Shown one piece after another: positions 46,408-56,680 of a DNA stretch of 64,000 nucleotides. Within the stretch, counting starts at the first letter, position 1, and each line of letters opens with the position of its first letter. The stretch is from contig NZ_BSUO01000001.1 of assembly GCF_030161635.1 (NCBI RefSeq), forward strand, positions 1,159,199-1,223,198, written 5' to 3'. The stretch comes from Mobilicoccus caccae. GTDB taxonomy: Bacteria; Actinomycetota; Actinomycetes; Actinomycetales; Dermatophilaceae. Made by a program: the position numbers and the translations under genes. Under the pieces are notes generated by a model. The model did no database searches, had not been told where the DNA came from, and worked only from the letters and a program-made list of their open reading frames with translations.

Positions 46408-46522
46408 GGTGCCTCCGTAGGAATGGGGTCTCGTCACGGAGAGCCCGTTCCCATCTGCAGTAACCTGCTCGCTACGATGGTGTGTTGAGAATATGCTCGT
46501 GGAGGGCGTCCGTCAATGGACG

Positions 46523-46730
46523 GGTCCCGGTCGACAAGATCGGTGAGGTCATCGGCCCGAAGGGCAAGATGATCAACCAGATCCAGGAGGAGACCGGCGC
46601 GGACATCTCCATCGAGGACGACGGCACCGTCTACATCGGTGCGACCGACGGCCCGTCGGCCACGGCCGACACCCTGGCCGACTCCGCGCAGCGCAACGAG
46701 GGCGTCTCGGCGTCCTCCGAAGAGGCCTGA
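46523..46730 (+). pseudogene. Remnant duplicate of pnp (KH segment fused to the tail)
   Basis: Bases 46523-46660 repeat 44178-44315 (part of the KH domain) with one mismatch. The next bases repeat 44902 onward, so ~590 bp (the rest of KH, S1 and much of the tail) are deleted at the junction. The fusion stays in frame with the correct pnp tail and stops at the equivalent TGA. The copied block continues through the pnp terminator to 46785. No promoter or ribosome-binding site precedes it, and the KH domain is cut at its start. Confidence 0.85.
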
Positions 46731-46749
46731 TCCGGCCTACGCGTGACAT

Positions 46750-46783
46750 GAGGCCCCGTCCACCGAAAGGTGGGCGGGGCCTC
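46750..46783 (+). terminator. Second copy of the pnp terminator
   Basis: This hairpin is identical to 44992-45025, including the GAAA loop. It is carried in the duplicated block and would terminate transcription before the downstream serine hydrolase gene. Confidence 0.8.
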
Positions 46784-46785
46784 GC

Positions 46786-47120
46786 TGTTCGAGCGGAGAT
46801 TCGTGGCCACGATCTGGTAGGGGAGAGTCGTCGACAGTCGGGCCGGCTGGTCGGACGTAGCGCAGTTTCGACGTCCTCGGCACGGCGGGTTCTGGGACGA
46901 GTGCACGTCGCTGCAGGTCAGAGGCCTGGCGGGATGCAGTCCGGGTTCGCGAGTACGTCGAAACCGCGTGACGTCTCGGGACAGGGCTGCGCGAGGGCGT
47001 GCGGGGGAACGATGCCGGAGTCGGTTCGGCTCCAGGAGGGCCCTGGTCAGACCCCGAACCGACCCTGACCCCACCCTGAAGACCTGCTCACGGGGGTGTG
47101 GGGTGGGCTCTGATGAAGGC
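46786..47120. other. Non-coding stretch after the pnp duplicate
   Basis: I see no credible gene in these ~335 bp. The open readings lack start signals and family features. The last 60 bp may hold the promoter of the serine hydrolase gene, but no clear -10 is seen. Confidence 0.4.
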
Positions 47121-49109
47121 ATGACCGTCCCATCGACGCCCTCGCGTCCGCGCCCGACCGGCGTCCGTTCCCGGCTCCTCGTCGGTGCCCTCGTCCTTCT
47201 TGCGCTCATCGCCACGCTCCTCGTGCCGGCAGCCGGGGCGGCGCACGCGATCGGGGCGACCGACCGCAGAACCCCGGCTGCGGTGACACCGACCGCCGCC
47301 GACGTCGACGCCTGGCTCGACGGGCTGGTCCCCGGGCTCATCGACGCCCACGAGGCGGCGGGTGGGGTCGTCGTGTCCGTCGTCGCGGGCGGGAAGACCC
47401 TGGCCGTCCGCGGCTACGGCGCGGCCGACGCCGATCACCTCACCCGCGAGGCCACACCGCTGGACGCCGAGCGCCACCTCGTGCGGATCGGGTCGATCAG
47501 CAAGACGTTCACCGGGATCGCGGTCCTGCAGCTCGCCGAGGCCGGCCGCCTCGACCTCGACGCCGACGTGCGGACCTACCTCGACTTCTCCCTCGACCTC
47601 CCGCGTGGAGCGGTGACCCTGCGGCACCTGCTCAGTCACACCGCCGGTTTCGAGGAGCGCTTGGCCGGCCTGGATTCCGCGACCGCCGAGGGGATGCGCA
47701 GCCTGCGGGATGTCGTCGCGACCGACCCACCGCGGCAGATCTTCGCCCCCGGGGCCACCCCCGCGTACTCCAACTACAGCAACGACCTCGCCGGGTACGT
47801 CGTCGAACGCGTCACGGGCGCACCGTTCGAGAGCTACGTCGAGACGAGCATCCTGCGCCCGCTCGGGATGTCGTCGACCACCGTCGACCAACCCCTGCCC
47901 GACGCCCTCGCGGGTCGCCTGGCGACCGGGTTCGCCACGCGTGGCGGCGAACCCGGCTCCTTCGAGTTCATCGCCTCCCGACCGGCCGGCGCCATCACCT
48001 CCGGCGCGCCCGACATGGCCCGCTACATGAACGCCCTCCTCGGACACGGCGGCGACGCGGCGATCAGTCCCGCGATGCGCGCGCAGATCGTCGGCGCGAC
48101 GCCCACGGACGGGGTCGGGCCGCTCGCGAAGGCCGGGTACGTGTCGCTCTCGTTCCACCACCAGGACGTCGGGGGCCGTACGGTCCTCGGTCACGGCGGA
48201 GACACCTCGCTGTTCCACTCGCAGATGTCGATCGTCCCCGAGGCGGACCTCGGCATCTTCGTGTCGATGACCGGGGGTGCGAAGGCCGACCTGCGCAGCG
48301 AGATCGAGAAGGCGTTCCTGCTCCGCTATGTCGCACCGACCCCGTCCTGGGGCCCTCGTCCCGACGGCAGCGCCGACCGCGCCCGAGCCGTCGAGGGCAC
48401 GTGGAGATTCACCCGCCGGAGCGAGTCGACCTTCCTGGCCCTCCTCACCCCGACGGTGCGGGTGAGGGCCGAGGCGAACGGCGACCTGGAAGCCCTCGGC
48501 AGCACGTGGCGCGAGGTCGAGCCGTGGGTGTGGCAGGACGGTTCGGGCCGCCACGGCATCGCCGCCCGCGTGGGGCAGGACGGCACCGTCGAGGCGCTCG
48601 CGCCGGACGGCTACTTCTCCGCCACCCCCGGCGGGCTCCTCGACAAGACGCAGGAACTCATCGTCCTCGGCGCCGCGATGGGGGTGCTCCTCATCGCGCT
48701 CGTCACCTCGCTTGTCCTCGGCCTGCGACGGTGGCGGACGCGCCGACGTGATGAATCCTCGACGAGATCGACGGGATCGTCGGCGCAGAGCGGGACGCGC
48801 CTGCGCCGGATCGCCGCGTGGACGCCGGTCGCGGCCCTGGTCGCCTGCGCCTCCGTCGTCGTGCTCCTGTGGCCACTCATCCAGGGCGACCTCGCGACCC
48901 CGCTGCCCATCCCCGCCCTGTGGGTCGCGCAGGCCGCGTTCGTGCTCACCGGAGTCGGGGCGCTCCTCGGTCTGGCCCACGTGGTCCTGCTGGTGCGCGC
49001 GCGTCGCCTGCTGCCGGCACTGGGTGCGCTGCTCGTCGCGGTGAGCGCCGTCGTGGTCGTGGTCATCGCCACGACCAACGGCCTCCTGCTTCCGGACGCG
49101 ACGTACTGA
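47121..49109 (+). CDS. Membrane-anchored serine hydrolase (beta-lactamase/PBP-like)
   Basis: The 662-aa protein has a signal helix (LLVGALVLLALIATLLVPA), a class C beta-lactamase-fold domain and a C-terminal membrane region of about four helices. The catalytic motifs are GSISKTF (SxxK), YSNYSN (YxN) and GHGGDTS (HxG replacing KTG). The active site faces outward. The family includes esterases, D-aminopeptidases and PBP-like proteins; the substrate cannot be told. ATG 47121 is chosen by the signal peptide; GAAGG is close upstream. A second gene of the same plan is at 55100. Confidence 0.9.
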   Translation: MTVPSTPSRPRPTGVRSRLLVGALVLLALIATLLVPAAGAAHAIGATDRRTPAAVTPTAADVDAWLDGLVPGLIDAHEAAGGVVVSVVAGGKTLAVRGYGAADADHLTREATPLDAERHLVRIGSISKTFTGIAVLQLAEAGRLDLDADVRTYLDFSLDLPRGAVTLRHLLSHTAGFEERLAGLDSATAEGMRSLRDVVATDPPRQIFAPGATPAYSNYSNDLAGYVVERVTGAPFESYVETSILRPLGMSSTTVDQPLPDALAGRLATGFATRGGEPGSFEFIASRPAGAITSGAPDMARYMNALLGHGGDAAISPAMRAQIVGATPTDGVGPLAKAGYVSLSFHHQDVGGRTVLGHGGDTSLFHSQMSIVPEADLGIFVSMTGGAKADLRSEIEKAFLLRYVAPTPSWGPRPDGSADRARAVEGTWRFTRRSESTFLALLTPTVRVRAEANGDLEALGSTWREVEPWVWQDGSGRHGIAARVGQDGTVEALAPDGYFSATPGGLLDKTQELIVLGAAMGVLLIALVTSLVLGLRRWRTRRRDESSTRSTGSSAQSGTRLRRIAAWTPVAALVACASVVVLLWPLIQGDLATPLPIPALWVAQAAFVLTGVGALLGLAHVVLLVRARRLLPALGALLVAVSAVVVVVIATTNGLLLPDATY

Positions 49110-49189
49110 CCGTGGGGGAGGGACGAGGGGTCGGGGACAGGCATGCATGATCGGCTCCAGCGCCTGCCCGCGGATGTCAGGATGCGGAG

Positions 49190-50011
49190 ATGAACACCTC
49201 TGATCCACGCGCGGCCGCGGCTGGTGCCGGTCGTCAGGCGCGGCGCCTCGCGGACCACCCGATGCTGGAGAAGGGCGCGCGGCTCGGGTTCGTCATGAAC
49301 GGCCTGTTGCACGTCCTCATCGCGGTCATCGCCCTGCGCGTGGCGGTGGGTGGCTCGGGCGGGGAGCAGGCCGACCAGTCCGGGGCACTCGCCATGCTGC
49401 GCGACGCCCCGTTCGGGTCGGTCCTGGTGTGGCTCATGGTGATCGGGCTGCTCGCCCTCGGCCTGTTGCTGCTCACCCAGGCGGTGCTGCCCGCCTTCGG
49501 CACCGACGCGAAGGAACGCGCGAAGGCCGGCGCCAAGGGGGTCGTCTACCTCGCCGTCGCCGCGACCGCGTTCGGATTCGCCAGGGGGACCAAGGGCGAG
49601 GAGTCCAGCGCCCAGGACAGCCAGCAGGCGACGTCCACGCTGATGGGGATGCCGGGCGGCCGGATCCTCGTCGGTGTGCTGGGCGTGGCCGTCCTCGGAT
49701 TCGGTCTGTATTACGCCTACCGCGGCTGGTCGCGACGCTTCACCGAGAGCCTCGAGGCCCACCCCGGTGAATGGCCGGTACGGATGGGGGTCGCCGGGTA
49801 CGTCGCGAAGGGTCTCGCCCTGGCCATCGTCGGCATCCTGTTCGTCACCGCCGCCGTCACCCTCGACGCCGAGACCTCCAGCGGCCTCGACGGCGCGCTC
49901 CGCTCGCTGCGCGACCAGCCCTTCGGCGCCGTGCTCCTCGGCCTCATCGCGCTCGGCCTCGCCGCGTTCGGCGTGTGGTGCTTCTTCCGCGCCAAGCACG
50001 AGGACCTCTGA
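49190..50011 (+). CDS. DUF1206 membrane protein
   Basis: The 273-aa protein has about six helices in three repeated two-helix units, each beginning with a similar basic stretch (LEKGARLGFVMNGLLHVLIA, AKAGAKGVVYLAVAATAFGF, GVAGYVAKGLALAIVGILF). This threefold repeat defines DUF1206, a family of unknown function common in actinobacteria. ATG 49190 follows GATGCGGAG with no strong spacing signal. A perfect hairpin follows the gene. Confidence 0.88.
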   Translation: MNTSDPRAAAAGAGRQARRLADHPMLEKGARLGFVMNGLLHVLIAVIALRVAVGGSGGEQADQSGALAMLRDAPFGSVLVWLMVIGLLALGLLLLTQAVLPAFGTDAKERAKAGAKGVVYLAVAATAFGFARGTKGEESSAQDSQQATSTLMGMPGGRILVGVLGVAVLGFGLYYAYRGWSRRFTESLEAHPGEWPVRMGVAGYVAKGLALAIVGILFVTAAVTLDAETSSGLDGALRSLRDQPFGAVLLGLIALGLAAFGVWCFFRAKHEDL

Positions 50012-50038
50012 GCCCTCGTCACGCTCCACCGTGCACGG

Positions 50039-50074
50039 CGCCGAGACCGCCGTCTATAGGCGGCGGTCTCGGCG
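50039..50074. terminator. Perfect 14-bp hairpin, member of the CTATAGG palindrome family
   Basis: CGCCGAGACCGCCG (50039-50052) pairs perfectly with 50061-50074 around the loop TCTATAGG. It lies 28 nt after the DUF1206 stop and resembles the elements at 6249-6383. It probably terminates transcription. Confidence 0.75.
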
Positions 50075-50222
50075 ACGCCGAGGGCCGGCCGACCCCCGCC
50101 GCGGCGAGTGTCTCCATCACCTCTGCTACCTCCTCCAGGAGCACCGACTCGGAGCGACGGTCGGAGTGGCGGGCGGAAAACCAGGTGCTCAAGCCGCCGC
50201 TCATCCGTAGGCTCTTGAGATC

Positions 50223-53200
50223 GTGAGCAGCCCTTCCACCGTCGCCTCAGGCCAGACGGAGCGACCCGTCCCCACCGTGACGTGGCGCCGTCTCGTCACA
50301 CCGACGGCGGGATGGGCACTGGTCGCCTTGTTCTTGGGATCGATCGGTACGGCGCTCGGCGCCGTGATCGCCGGGCGGCTCGCCGAAGGTGTCACCCTCG
50401 ACCTCGTGTGGTGGCTCGCGGCGTTCATCATCGGCGGCGCCTGCCTCGACACCGTCGGCCGCGTGCTCTGGTCCGGTGGAGCCGACCGCGCCGAGGGACG
50501 CCTGCGTGAGGACCTGCTCGACGCGGCCCTGGACCAGCCGCTCGCCACCCTCACCGAACAGGCCGTGGGAGAGGTGCTCGACCGCGTCGACGACGACACC
50601 CGCGAGGTCGGCTCCCTCGTCCGCCTGCAGGTCTGGATGATGCTGCGGGCGATCCTCACGGGCATCCCCATGCTCGTCGTGGCGGCGTTCACCTGGTGGC
50701 CCGGCGCGATCTTCTTCCCGCTGTTCACCTGGCTGACGCTGCGTCTGATCCGTCCGTTGCTCCCGCAGATCGCCGAACGCAAGGCCGTCGAGGAGGCGGC
50801 CTGGACCGACCACGCCGCCGTCCTCGAGGAGGGCGTCGCCGGCCGCGACGACCTGCGCACCAGCCTCGGTCAGGCATTCGCGATCCGTCGTCTGGCCGCC
50901 CTGTCCGCCACCGTGCACGACCTGTTCATGCGGGTCCTCGTCCTGGAGCGCCGGGTCGTGCTGCGCTCGGGCCTCATGCTGCATTCCCTGCTCGGCGGGG
51001 TCGCCGTCGTCGGTGTGGCGATGGTGACCGCGGGCGGCCTCTCGGTGGGCGAGCTCGTCACCCTCTTCCTCGTCACGAGCACGTTCGTCGGACTCCTCGG
51101 CCACGTCGCCGAACAGCTTCCCGACCTGCAGGCCGGGATGGGAGCGGTCATCCGCCTGCGGCAGATGCTCGCCTCGCCGCCGGAGCCCGTCGGTGGCCGG
51201 GCGTTGCCGGGCGGCGCCCTGGACCTGGAGTTCCGCGATCTGAACTTCTCCTACGCCCAGGGCTCCTTCGCCCTCACCGACGTCGACCTGCGCGTCCCCG
51301 CCGGGCAGACGATGGCCCTGGTCGGACGCACCGGATCCGGCAAGTCGACCCTGGCGGCGCTGCTGTCGCGAGCCGTGGATCCGCCGCCCGGCGCGGTCTT
51401 CCTCGGGGGCGTCGACGTGCTGGAGGTCGACATGACGGACCTGCGCCGCGCGGTCGGTGTCGTCACCCAACGCACCGAGATCCTCGCGGGCACGCTCGCG
51501 GACAACATCACGCTCTTCGCCGATGTGCCGCGCGCCCGCGTCGAGGAGGTCGTGGCCGAGCTCGGACTCACCGACTGGATCGCGGGCCTCGACGCCGGTC
51601 TCGACACCGCACTCGGAGCGGGCGGCACCACCCTGTCGGCCGGGGAGGAACAACTCCTCGCGTTCGCCCGGCTGCTCATCCGCGACGTCGAGGTCGTCGT
51701 CCTCGACGAGGCCACGGCGCGCATGGACCCGCTGACGGAGTCACGCGTCGTCGCGGCCTCCGACAGGCTGCTGCGCGGCCGCACCGGCATCCTCATCGCG
51801 CACCGGCTGGGCACGATCGCCCGCGCCGACCGCGTCGCGGTGCTGGAGGCGGGCCGCGTCGTCCAATCCGGGCCGCGCGCCGAGCTGGCCGAACGCGACG
51901 GCCACTTCCGCGACCTGCTCACCGCATCGGGTGTGGTGGACGACGAGCAGCCTTCGGAGCCGGCCGAGTCCGCCGAGCCCACTGGGACTTCTGTGTCCTC
52001 GACGGCTCCTCCGACCTCGACGACCCTCACCCCTCCCGCGACCCGGGCGACCCAGGTGGGGACGTCGCGACGCCGCGGGGAGATCGTGCCGCGGCCCGAT
52101 CCCGGCGTCGGCCCGTCGCTGGCCCGGGGGATCCTGTCCGCCCTGCTCGTCCGTCCGGAGTGGGGCATGGTCTCGGTGGGGTTCTTCCTCGTGTTCGGGG
52201 CGACCGGAGCCATGGGCGCGCTGACCGGCTACGCGTGGGGCCACACCGTGGAGGCGCTCACCCTGGGCGAGTCCGGCCCCGCCGTGTGGGGCTGGGTGGC
52301 GCTCGTCGCGGTGAGCGTGCTCATCGGCCCGATCGCGCTGGCCGCCGGCGTCATCCGGTATCCGCGCTGGTGGGTGGAGGTGCTGCTGCGCGTGCGCATG
52401 GCGGTGCTCGTGGGGCAGAGCGGTCAGCGACGCCTCGCTCCCGCACCGCCGGGGAGGTCGTCGCCCGCGCCCTGGACTCCGACCGGTACGCGCGGTATGC
52501 CGACCGGTGGGTCGACGTGATCAACGGGCTTCTCATCGCCGCGTTGACCGCCGTCGCCGCGGGCACCTGGCTCGCCGGGCTCGTCCTCCTCGTCGTCATG
52601 GTGGCGGCCGGACTCGCCTCGGCGCTCGGGCGCCCGGTGGCGGGACGGTCGGCGGCCGCGGCGTCGGCGGCACGGGCGAGGTTCGGTCGGACCCTGGTGT
52701 CGGTGCTCGACGCGGCCCGCACCGTCAAGCTCGCCGGGCGTCTGCCGCAGGTCCGGGCGCACCTGCTCTCCGTCGACGCCGGGCGCGTCGAGGCCGCCGT
52801 GCGGGAGCACCGCGTGCAGGCGGCCCTCGACGGAGTGCCGACGATCATGGTGCAGGTCGGCGTCGTTGCCGCCTGGGCCGCGGTCCTCCTCGATGCGTGG
52901 GGCCTCGCCACGGCGCTCTTGGTGTCCACCGCGGTCAGCGGGTTCGACTGGTTCGGCCGGGTGGCCGGGTCCGTCGTCACCGAGGCTCCGGGTACCCGCG
53001 CCTGGCAGGTCGCGACCGGTCGCATGGCCGGGGGAGTCGACCTCATGACGGTGCCGCCCGGCGTCGACCTCGTGACCGGTGAGGCGCCCGCCCCGCCGGT
53101 GCCGGCGCGGTCGGGGTTGCGGCGACTCACGTTGCGTGGGCTCACCGCAGTCCACGAGGACGGGACGATCGGCGTCGAGGACGTCGACCTCGACGTCGAC

Positions 53201-53797
53201 CGCGGTGAACTCGTGCTGCTCCTCGGCCAGATCGGGGCCGGCAAGTCGAGCCTGCTGCGGGCGCTCGCGGGGCTCGTGGACCATCGGGGATCGTTGCAGT
53301 GGAACGGTGTCGAGGTCGACGACCCCGAGCTGTTCCTGCGCCCGGGACAGGTCGCCTACGTCTCGCAGGTGCCGCGGGTGCTCTCGGGCACCTTCGACGA
53401 CAACGTGCGCCTCGGGTTCGACCGCGTCTTCGAGGGGCCGGTCGACGACGCCCGACTGGCCACCGACGTGGCCGCGGCCGGCGGTCCGGGCTCGCTCGTG
53501 GGCCACCGCGGGGTGAGGCTGTCGGGCGGTCAGGTGCAGCGTCTGGCCCTCGCGCGGGCACTCGCGGCGGACGCGGAGTTGCTGCTGGCCGACGACGTGT
53601 CCTCGGCGCTGGACGCGCGCACCGAGATCGATCTGTGGCAGGCCCTGCGTCGACGCTCGGCCACCGTCGTCGGCGCGACGTCCAAGCGCGCGGCCCTCGC
53701 GCAGGCCGATCGGGTCGTGGTCCTCGCCGACGGCCGCATCACCGCCGTCGGCCCGTGGGACGACCTCGAGGCCCGGTGGGGTCACCTGGCGGGCTGA
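50223..53797 (+). CDS. Fused two-half ABC exporter, frameshifted between halves
   Basis: Two complete membrane-plus-ATPase halves lie in one ~1192-aa protein. The GTG at 50223 follows TAGGCT at 50208-50213 and is probably leaderless. NBD1 has Walker A GRTGSGKST, a weak signature LSAGEEQ, Walker B VVVLDEATA and the His in LIAHRLGT. NBD2 has GQIGAGKSS and a canonical LSGGQVQRLALARAL, but Walker B reads LLLADDVSS and the H-loop reads GATSKRA. One composite ATP site is therefore canonical and the other degenerate. The frame breaks at the C run 52440-52442 in the second membrane half. The substrate is unknown. Confidence 0.9.
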
Positions 53798-53809
53798 CGT
53801 CTGTCCCCA

Positions 53810-53878
53810 CTTCACCCCCGAATCACGTTCTTCACCCCTCAGCTTTCGGTGGGTCAAGAACGTGTTTCGGGGGTGAAG
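53810..53878. repeat. 23-bp inverted repeat after the ABC exporter
   Basis: Arms 53810-53832 and 53856-53878 pair over 23 bp with one mismatch around a 23-nt spacer that may itself fold. It lies 12 nt after the exporter stop and probably acts as terminator. The long AACGTG-containing arms are unusual for one. Confidence 0.7.
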
Positions 53879-53976
53879 TCCGTTCGGGGACCGTGGGTGG
53901 AGGAGGGTGGCTGATGGGTGTCGCCGGTGCAGGTGCCGGCCTGCCGACGTGGTGGCAGGCGGATAGCATCGGGCGC

Positions 53977-54546
53977 ATGACTCGCTTCACGTTGCCGCGT
54001 CCCACCTCGGGCGACATCATCGACCTCATCATCGACGACCACCGCGTCATGGAATCCCTTCTGCGCGACGTCCGTGATTCCAGCGGCGACCGCGAGGCCG
54101 CACGCCAGGCATACTCCGCGTTGCTCGTCGCGCACAGCGTCGCCGAGGAGGAGGAGGTGTACCCGACGCTACGCACGAAGACCGCGCAGGTCGGCGAGCA
54201 CGAGGTGGAGCACGGCGAGGAGGAGCACGCCGAAGGGCTCGCCGCGCTGCTGGAGTTGCTCGAGGCCAAGGGCACGGACACGCAGAAGTACGACGACGCC
54301 GCGGAGAAGGCGAGCAACTACCTCTACCACCACGTGGTCGAGGAGGAGCTGACGATCCTCAACCCGGCGCGCTCGGACCTCTCCGACGCGGTCCGCGCCG
54401 ATCTGGGCGCCAAGTTCCTGGCGCGACGCAGCGCTCTGCTCGACGAGGACTGCGGGGACATCGAGACCGTGCGCCGTCTGGTCGCCCGCGCGGTCAAGGA
54501 CGACACGATCCCCTCCGCCGATCTTCCGGAGTCGCCCGGCCACTGA
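53977..54546 (+). CDS. Hemerythrin/HHE-domain protein
   Basis: The 189-aa protein carries the di-iron ligands of an HHE four-helix bundle: DDHRVMESLL, HSVAEEEEVYP, EHEVEHGEEEH and YHHVVEEELTIL. Such proteins bind oxygen or NO, or protect against oxidative and nitrosative stress. The ATG at 53977 is nine bases after TAGCAT, so it is probably leaderless. It is a single gene with no obvious partner. Confidence 0.93.
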   Translation: MTRFTLPRPTSGDIIDLIIDDHRVMESLLRDVRDSSGDREAARQAYSALLVAHSVAEEEEVYPTLRTKTAQVGEHEVEHGEEEHAEGLAALLELLEAKGTDTQKYDDAAEKASNYLYHHVVEEELTILNPARSDLSDAVRADLGAKFLARRSALLDEDCGDIETVRRLVARAVKDDTIPSADLPESPGH

Positions 54547-54622
54547 CCCGTCCGCCACGCCCGGTGCGCTCTCGACCGAACGCGTCCTGCCGATGGGGTG
54601 GTGGAGCACACCAGGGGGAGTC

Positions 54623-55096
54623 ATGCCGTTGACCCGGTCGATCGTCGCGGGCCCGAGGGCCGCGGGATCGGACCTGCCGCGCCGTCTCGACGTCGCCGGG
54701 CACTTCGTCACCGGCGGCCAGGCCCCGTGGACCTTCGAGACCTTGGCCGGTGGTCGTGACGTTCCCCCTGGTCAGCAGGCCCCCGAGCCCGTCGCCTGGC
54801 GCCTGCGGACCGGGTTCGGCGCCACCGAGGTCGGCTGCATCGTCGTCGGGCTGGCGCTGGCCCTCGCCGCGACGCCCGGGGCGGGCGAGGCCGGGAGCGC
54901 GGTCATCCGCCGGCTTCGCCTCACCCCGGGTCAGGACGTGCTCGTCGTCCCCGAACTCGTGCATGCGGCGACGGGAGTCACGGACCTCCCGCTCGCCGTC
55001 GTCGTCACGACCACCGAGGACTGTGCGGGGTTGCTCGCCGAGCTCGCGGCGACCACGCGGTGGTCGATGACGACGGCCCGGATCGGGCGCCCGTGA
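54623..55096 (+). CDS. Hypothetical protein, 157 aa
   Basis: The product is unrecognised. The ATG at 54623 (MPLTRSIVAGPRAAG) has a purine-rich GGGGGAG just upstream, though spacing is short; ATG 54593 is an in-frame alternative. One hydrophobic stretch (EVGCIVVGLALALAATPGAG) may be a membrane or buried helix. The rest has a globular mix (GQDVLVVPELVHAATGVTDL). It is convergent with the serine hydrolase gene at 55100. Confidence 0.55.
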   Translation: MPLTRSIVAGPRAAGSDLPRRLDVAGHFVTGGQAPWTFETLAGGRDVPPGQQAPEPVAWRLRTGFGATEVGCIVVGLALALAATPGAGEAGSAVIRRLRLTPGQDVLVVPELVHAATGVTDLPLAVVVTTTEDCAGLLAELAATTRWSMTTARIGRP

Positions 55097-55099
55097 GGA

Positions 55100-56640
55100 T
55101 CACAGGGCCAGGGCGAAGAACGCCAGGATGAGCAGGGAGAACACGAGGTTGACGATCGCGCCCGCACGGCCACTCCGGGGCCAGCTCGGGGCCTCCCGCA
55201 TGCGCATCAGGGCGTAGACGCCACCGACGAAGGCCGCCGCGAGGATCGATCCCAGCGCCCACTCGGGGAGGACGTCCCACGCGCCGCGGGTCCAGACGAG
55301 CACGGCAGCACTCGCGCCGTCGACCACGCCGCCGGCCAGTTCCATGCGGGACCGGCCTCGCCACGCCTTCCACCACAGCAGGCCGACGAGCACGACGGCG
55401 ATCGCGACGGGCATCCAGGACCACGCGTTCGCCGCGGGGGAGTCGACGGTGACGCCGGGGCGGATGAGTCCGATCCCCACCTCGTCGACGCTCGTGGCCG
55501 AGTTACCGAGGACCACTGCGGCCGTCCCCGCTTCGCGGTCGATCGTCATCATCGTGGAGGTGCCGCCCGACCCTCCGTTGTGCCACAGGAACGGACCCTG
55601 CGCGGAGTCGGTGGTGATCCAGGCCAGGCCGATCTTGCGACCGTTGGAGGCGTCGGCGCGCGGCGTGAGCGCGTCGCCGCCCGGGGCCCGCCCGCGCAGG
55701 ACGGCGTCGGCGAACTTCGCCATGTCCGCAGCGGTCGTCCGGGTCGAGGAGCCCGCCGGGTCGTATCCGGAGGACCACCAGTGGCTCGTCTCCATCCCAC
55801 CGGTGAGGTGGGGGTGGCCAGCCCGGGGGTCGGATTGGAGTCGTCGGCGGCGATCACGGTCTCGGTCATCTGCAGGGGCGTGAGGATGCGCTCCCGCACC
55901 AGGCTCGGCCAGTCCGCGGCGCCCGCCGCACGGGCCTCTGCGTGCCCCAGCAGGGCCATGCCGAGGTTGGAGTAGGAGAACGTGCCCTGATCCGCGAGCT
56001 GCGCCGTCCCGGCGCTCTCGTTGACCTTGTCGGTGGTCCACCCGTCGTAGGGGTTGGCGTTGTTCAGCACGGCCCACAGCCCGGAGGCCATGTCTCCCTC
56101 CGGCAGCCGCGGCAGGCCGCTGGTGTGCGTGGCCAACTGCTCTGCCGTCACGCCGCCGGCGGGAGTACCGGCCAACTCGGTCAGGTACGTGGAGATCGGG
56201 GCGTCCGGCTCCATCTCGCCGCGCTCGACGGCGTCGGCCAGCAGCATCCCGGTCCAGGTCTTCGTGATGGAGCCCAGCTCATACGGCGTGTGCGGGCCGG
56301 GCGCGCCGCCCTCACCCTCGCCGTCGACCGTCTCGAGGGCGCCCAGCCCGGCGAAACTCGTCGTGCCGTCCTGGATCCGCGCGACCGACAGGCTCTGCAG
56401 CCCCCGGCCCGTGCCGACGGTCGCCTCGACGTCGCGGATCAGGGTGGGGTCGCCGGCGCGCTCGGAGCCCAGCGTGGCCCGGGGGCCGAGGGCGACCGCG
56501 ATCACCGCGCCGAGGACCAGGGCGGTGATCACGCTCAGCGCCACGATGAACCCCGGGCGGCGGAAGCGCGAGGAGGGCCCGCCCGGCGTCTTCGGATCGG
56601 CCGGCGGTGAGGACGTGTCGATCTGATCGTGAGCAGTCAT
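55100..56640 (-). CDS. Membrane-anchored serine hydrolase (beta-lactamase/PBP-like), frameshifted
   Basis: This has the same plan as the gene at 47121: signal helix (GFIVALSVITALVLGAVIAV), a catalytic domain with GSITKTW (SxxK), FSYSNLG (YxN) and LWHNGGSGG (HxG), then four C-terminal helices. The frame breaks at the G run 55810-55814 (five, six expected), joining ...PTPGLATP to HLTGGMETSHWWSSG. The corrected length is ~514 aa. ATG 56640 has AAAGGA upstream. It lies 40 nt downstream of an ArsR gene on the same strand, so it is likely controlled by it. Confidence 0.9.
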
Positions 56641-56680
56641 GAGGTGGAGTCCTTTCGGCTGCGGTGGACGGATCGGTGGA

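Larger units (their letters stand above)
45028..46522. mobile_element. Foreign insert between two copies of the pnp 3' end
   Basis: About 1.5 kb lies between the pnp terminator and a second, partial copy of the pnp end. Its base composition is visibly lower in GC than the surroundings, and it holds only a two-gene minus-strand operon (metzincin protease and lipoprotein). No transposase, integrase or terminal inverted repeat is visible, so the mechanism is unknown. Recombination with DNA from a related strain carrying a diverged pnp end is one explanation, since the copy differs at one base in the KH part and has an internal deletion. Confidence 0.55.

Noticed and set aside
45028..46522. Insertion sequence or integrative phage-like element
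   Set aside because: No transposase, integrase, terminal inverted repeats or target-site duplication is visible, so only a generic foreign insert is reported.
46482..46730. Small gene encoding a KH-domain protein
   Set aside because: It is a truncated copy of pnp without a ribosome-binding site or promoter, and its first 14 codons come from unrelated flanking DNA.
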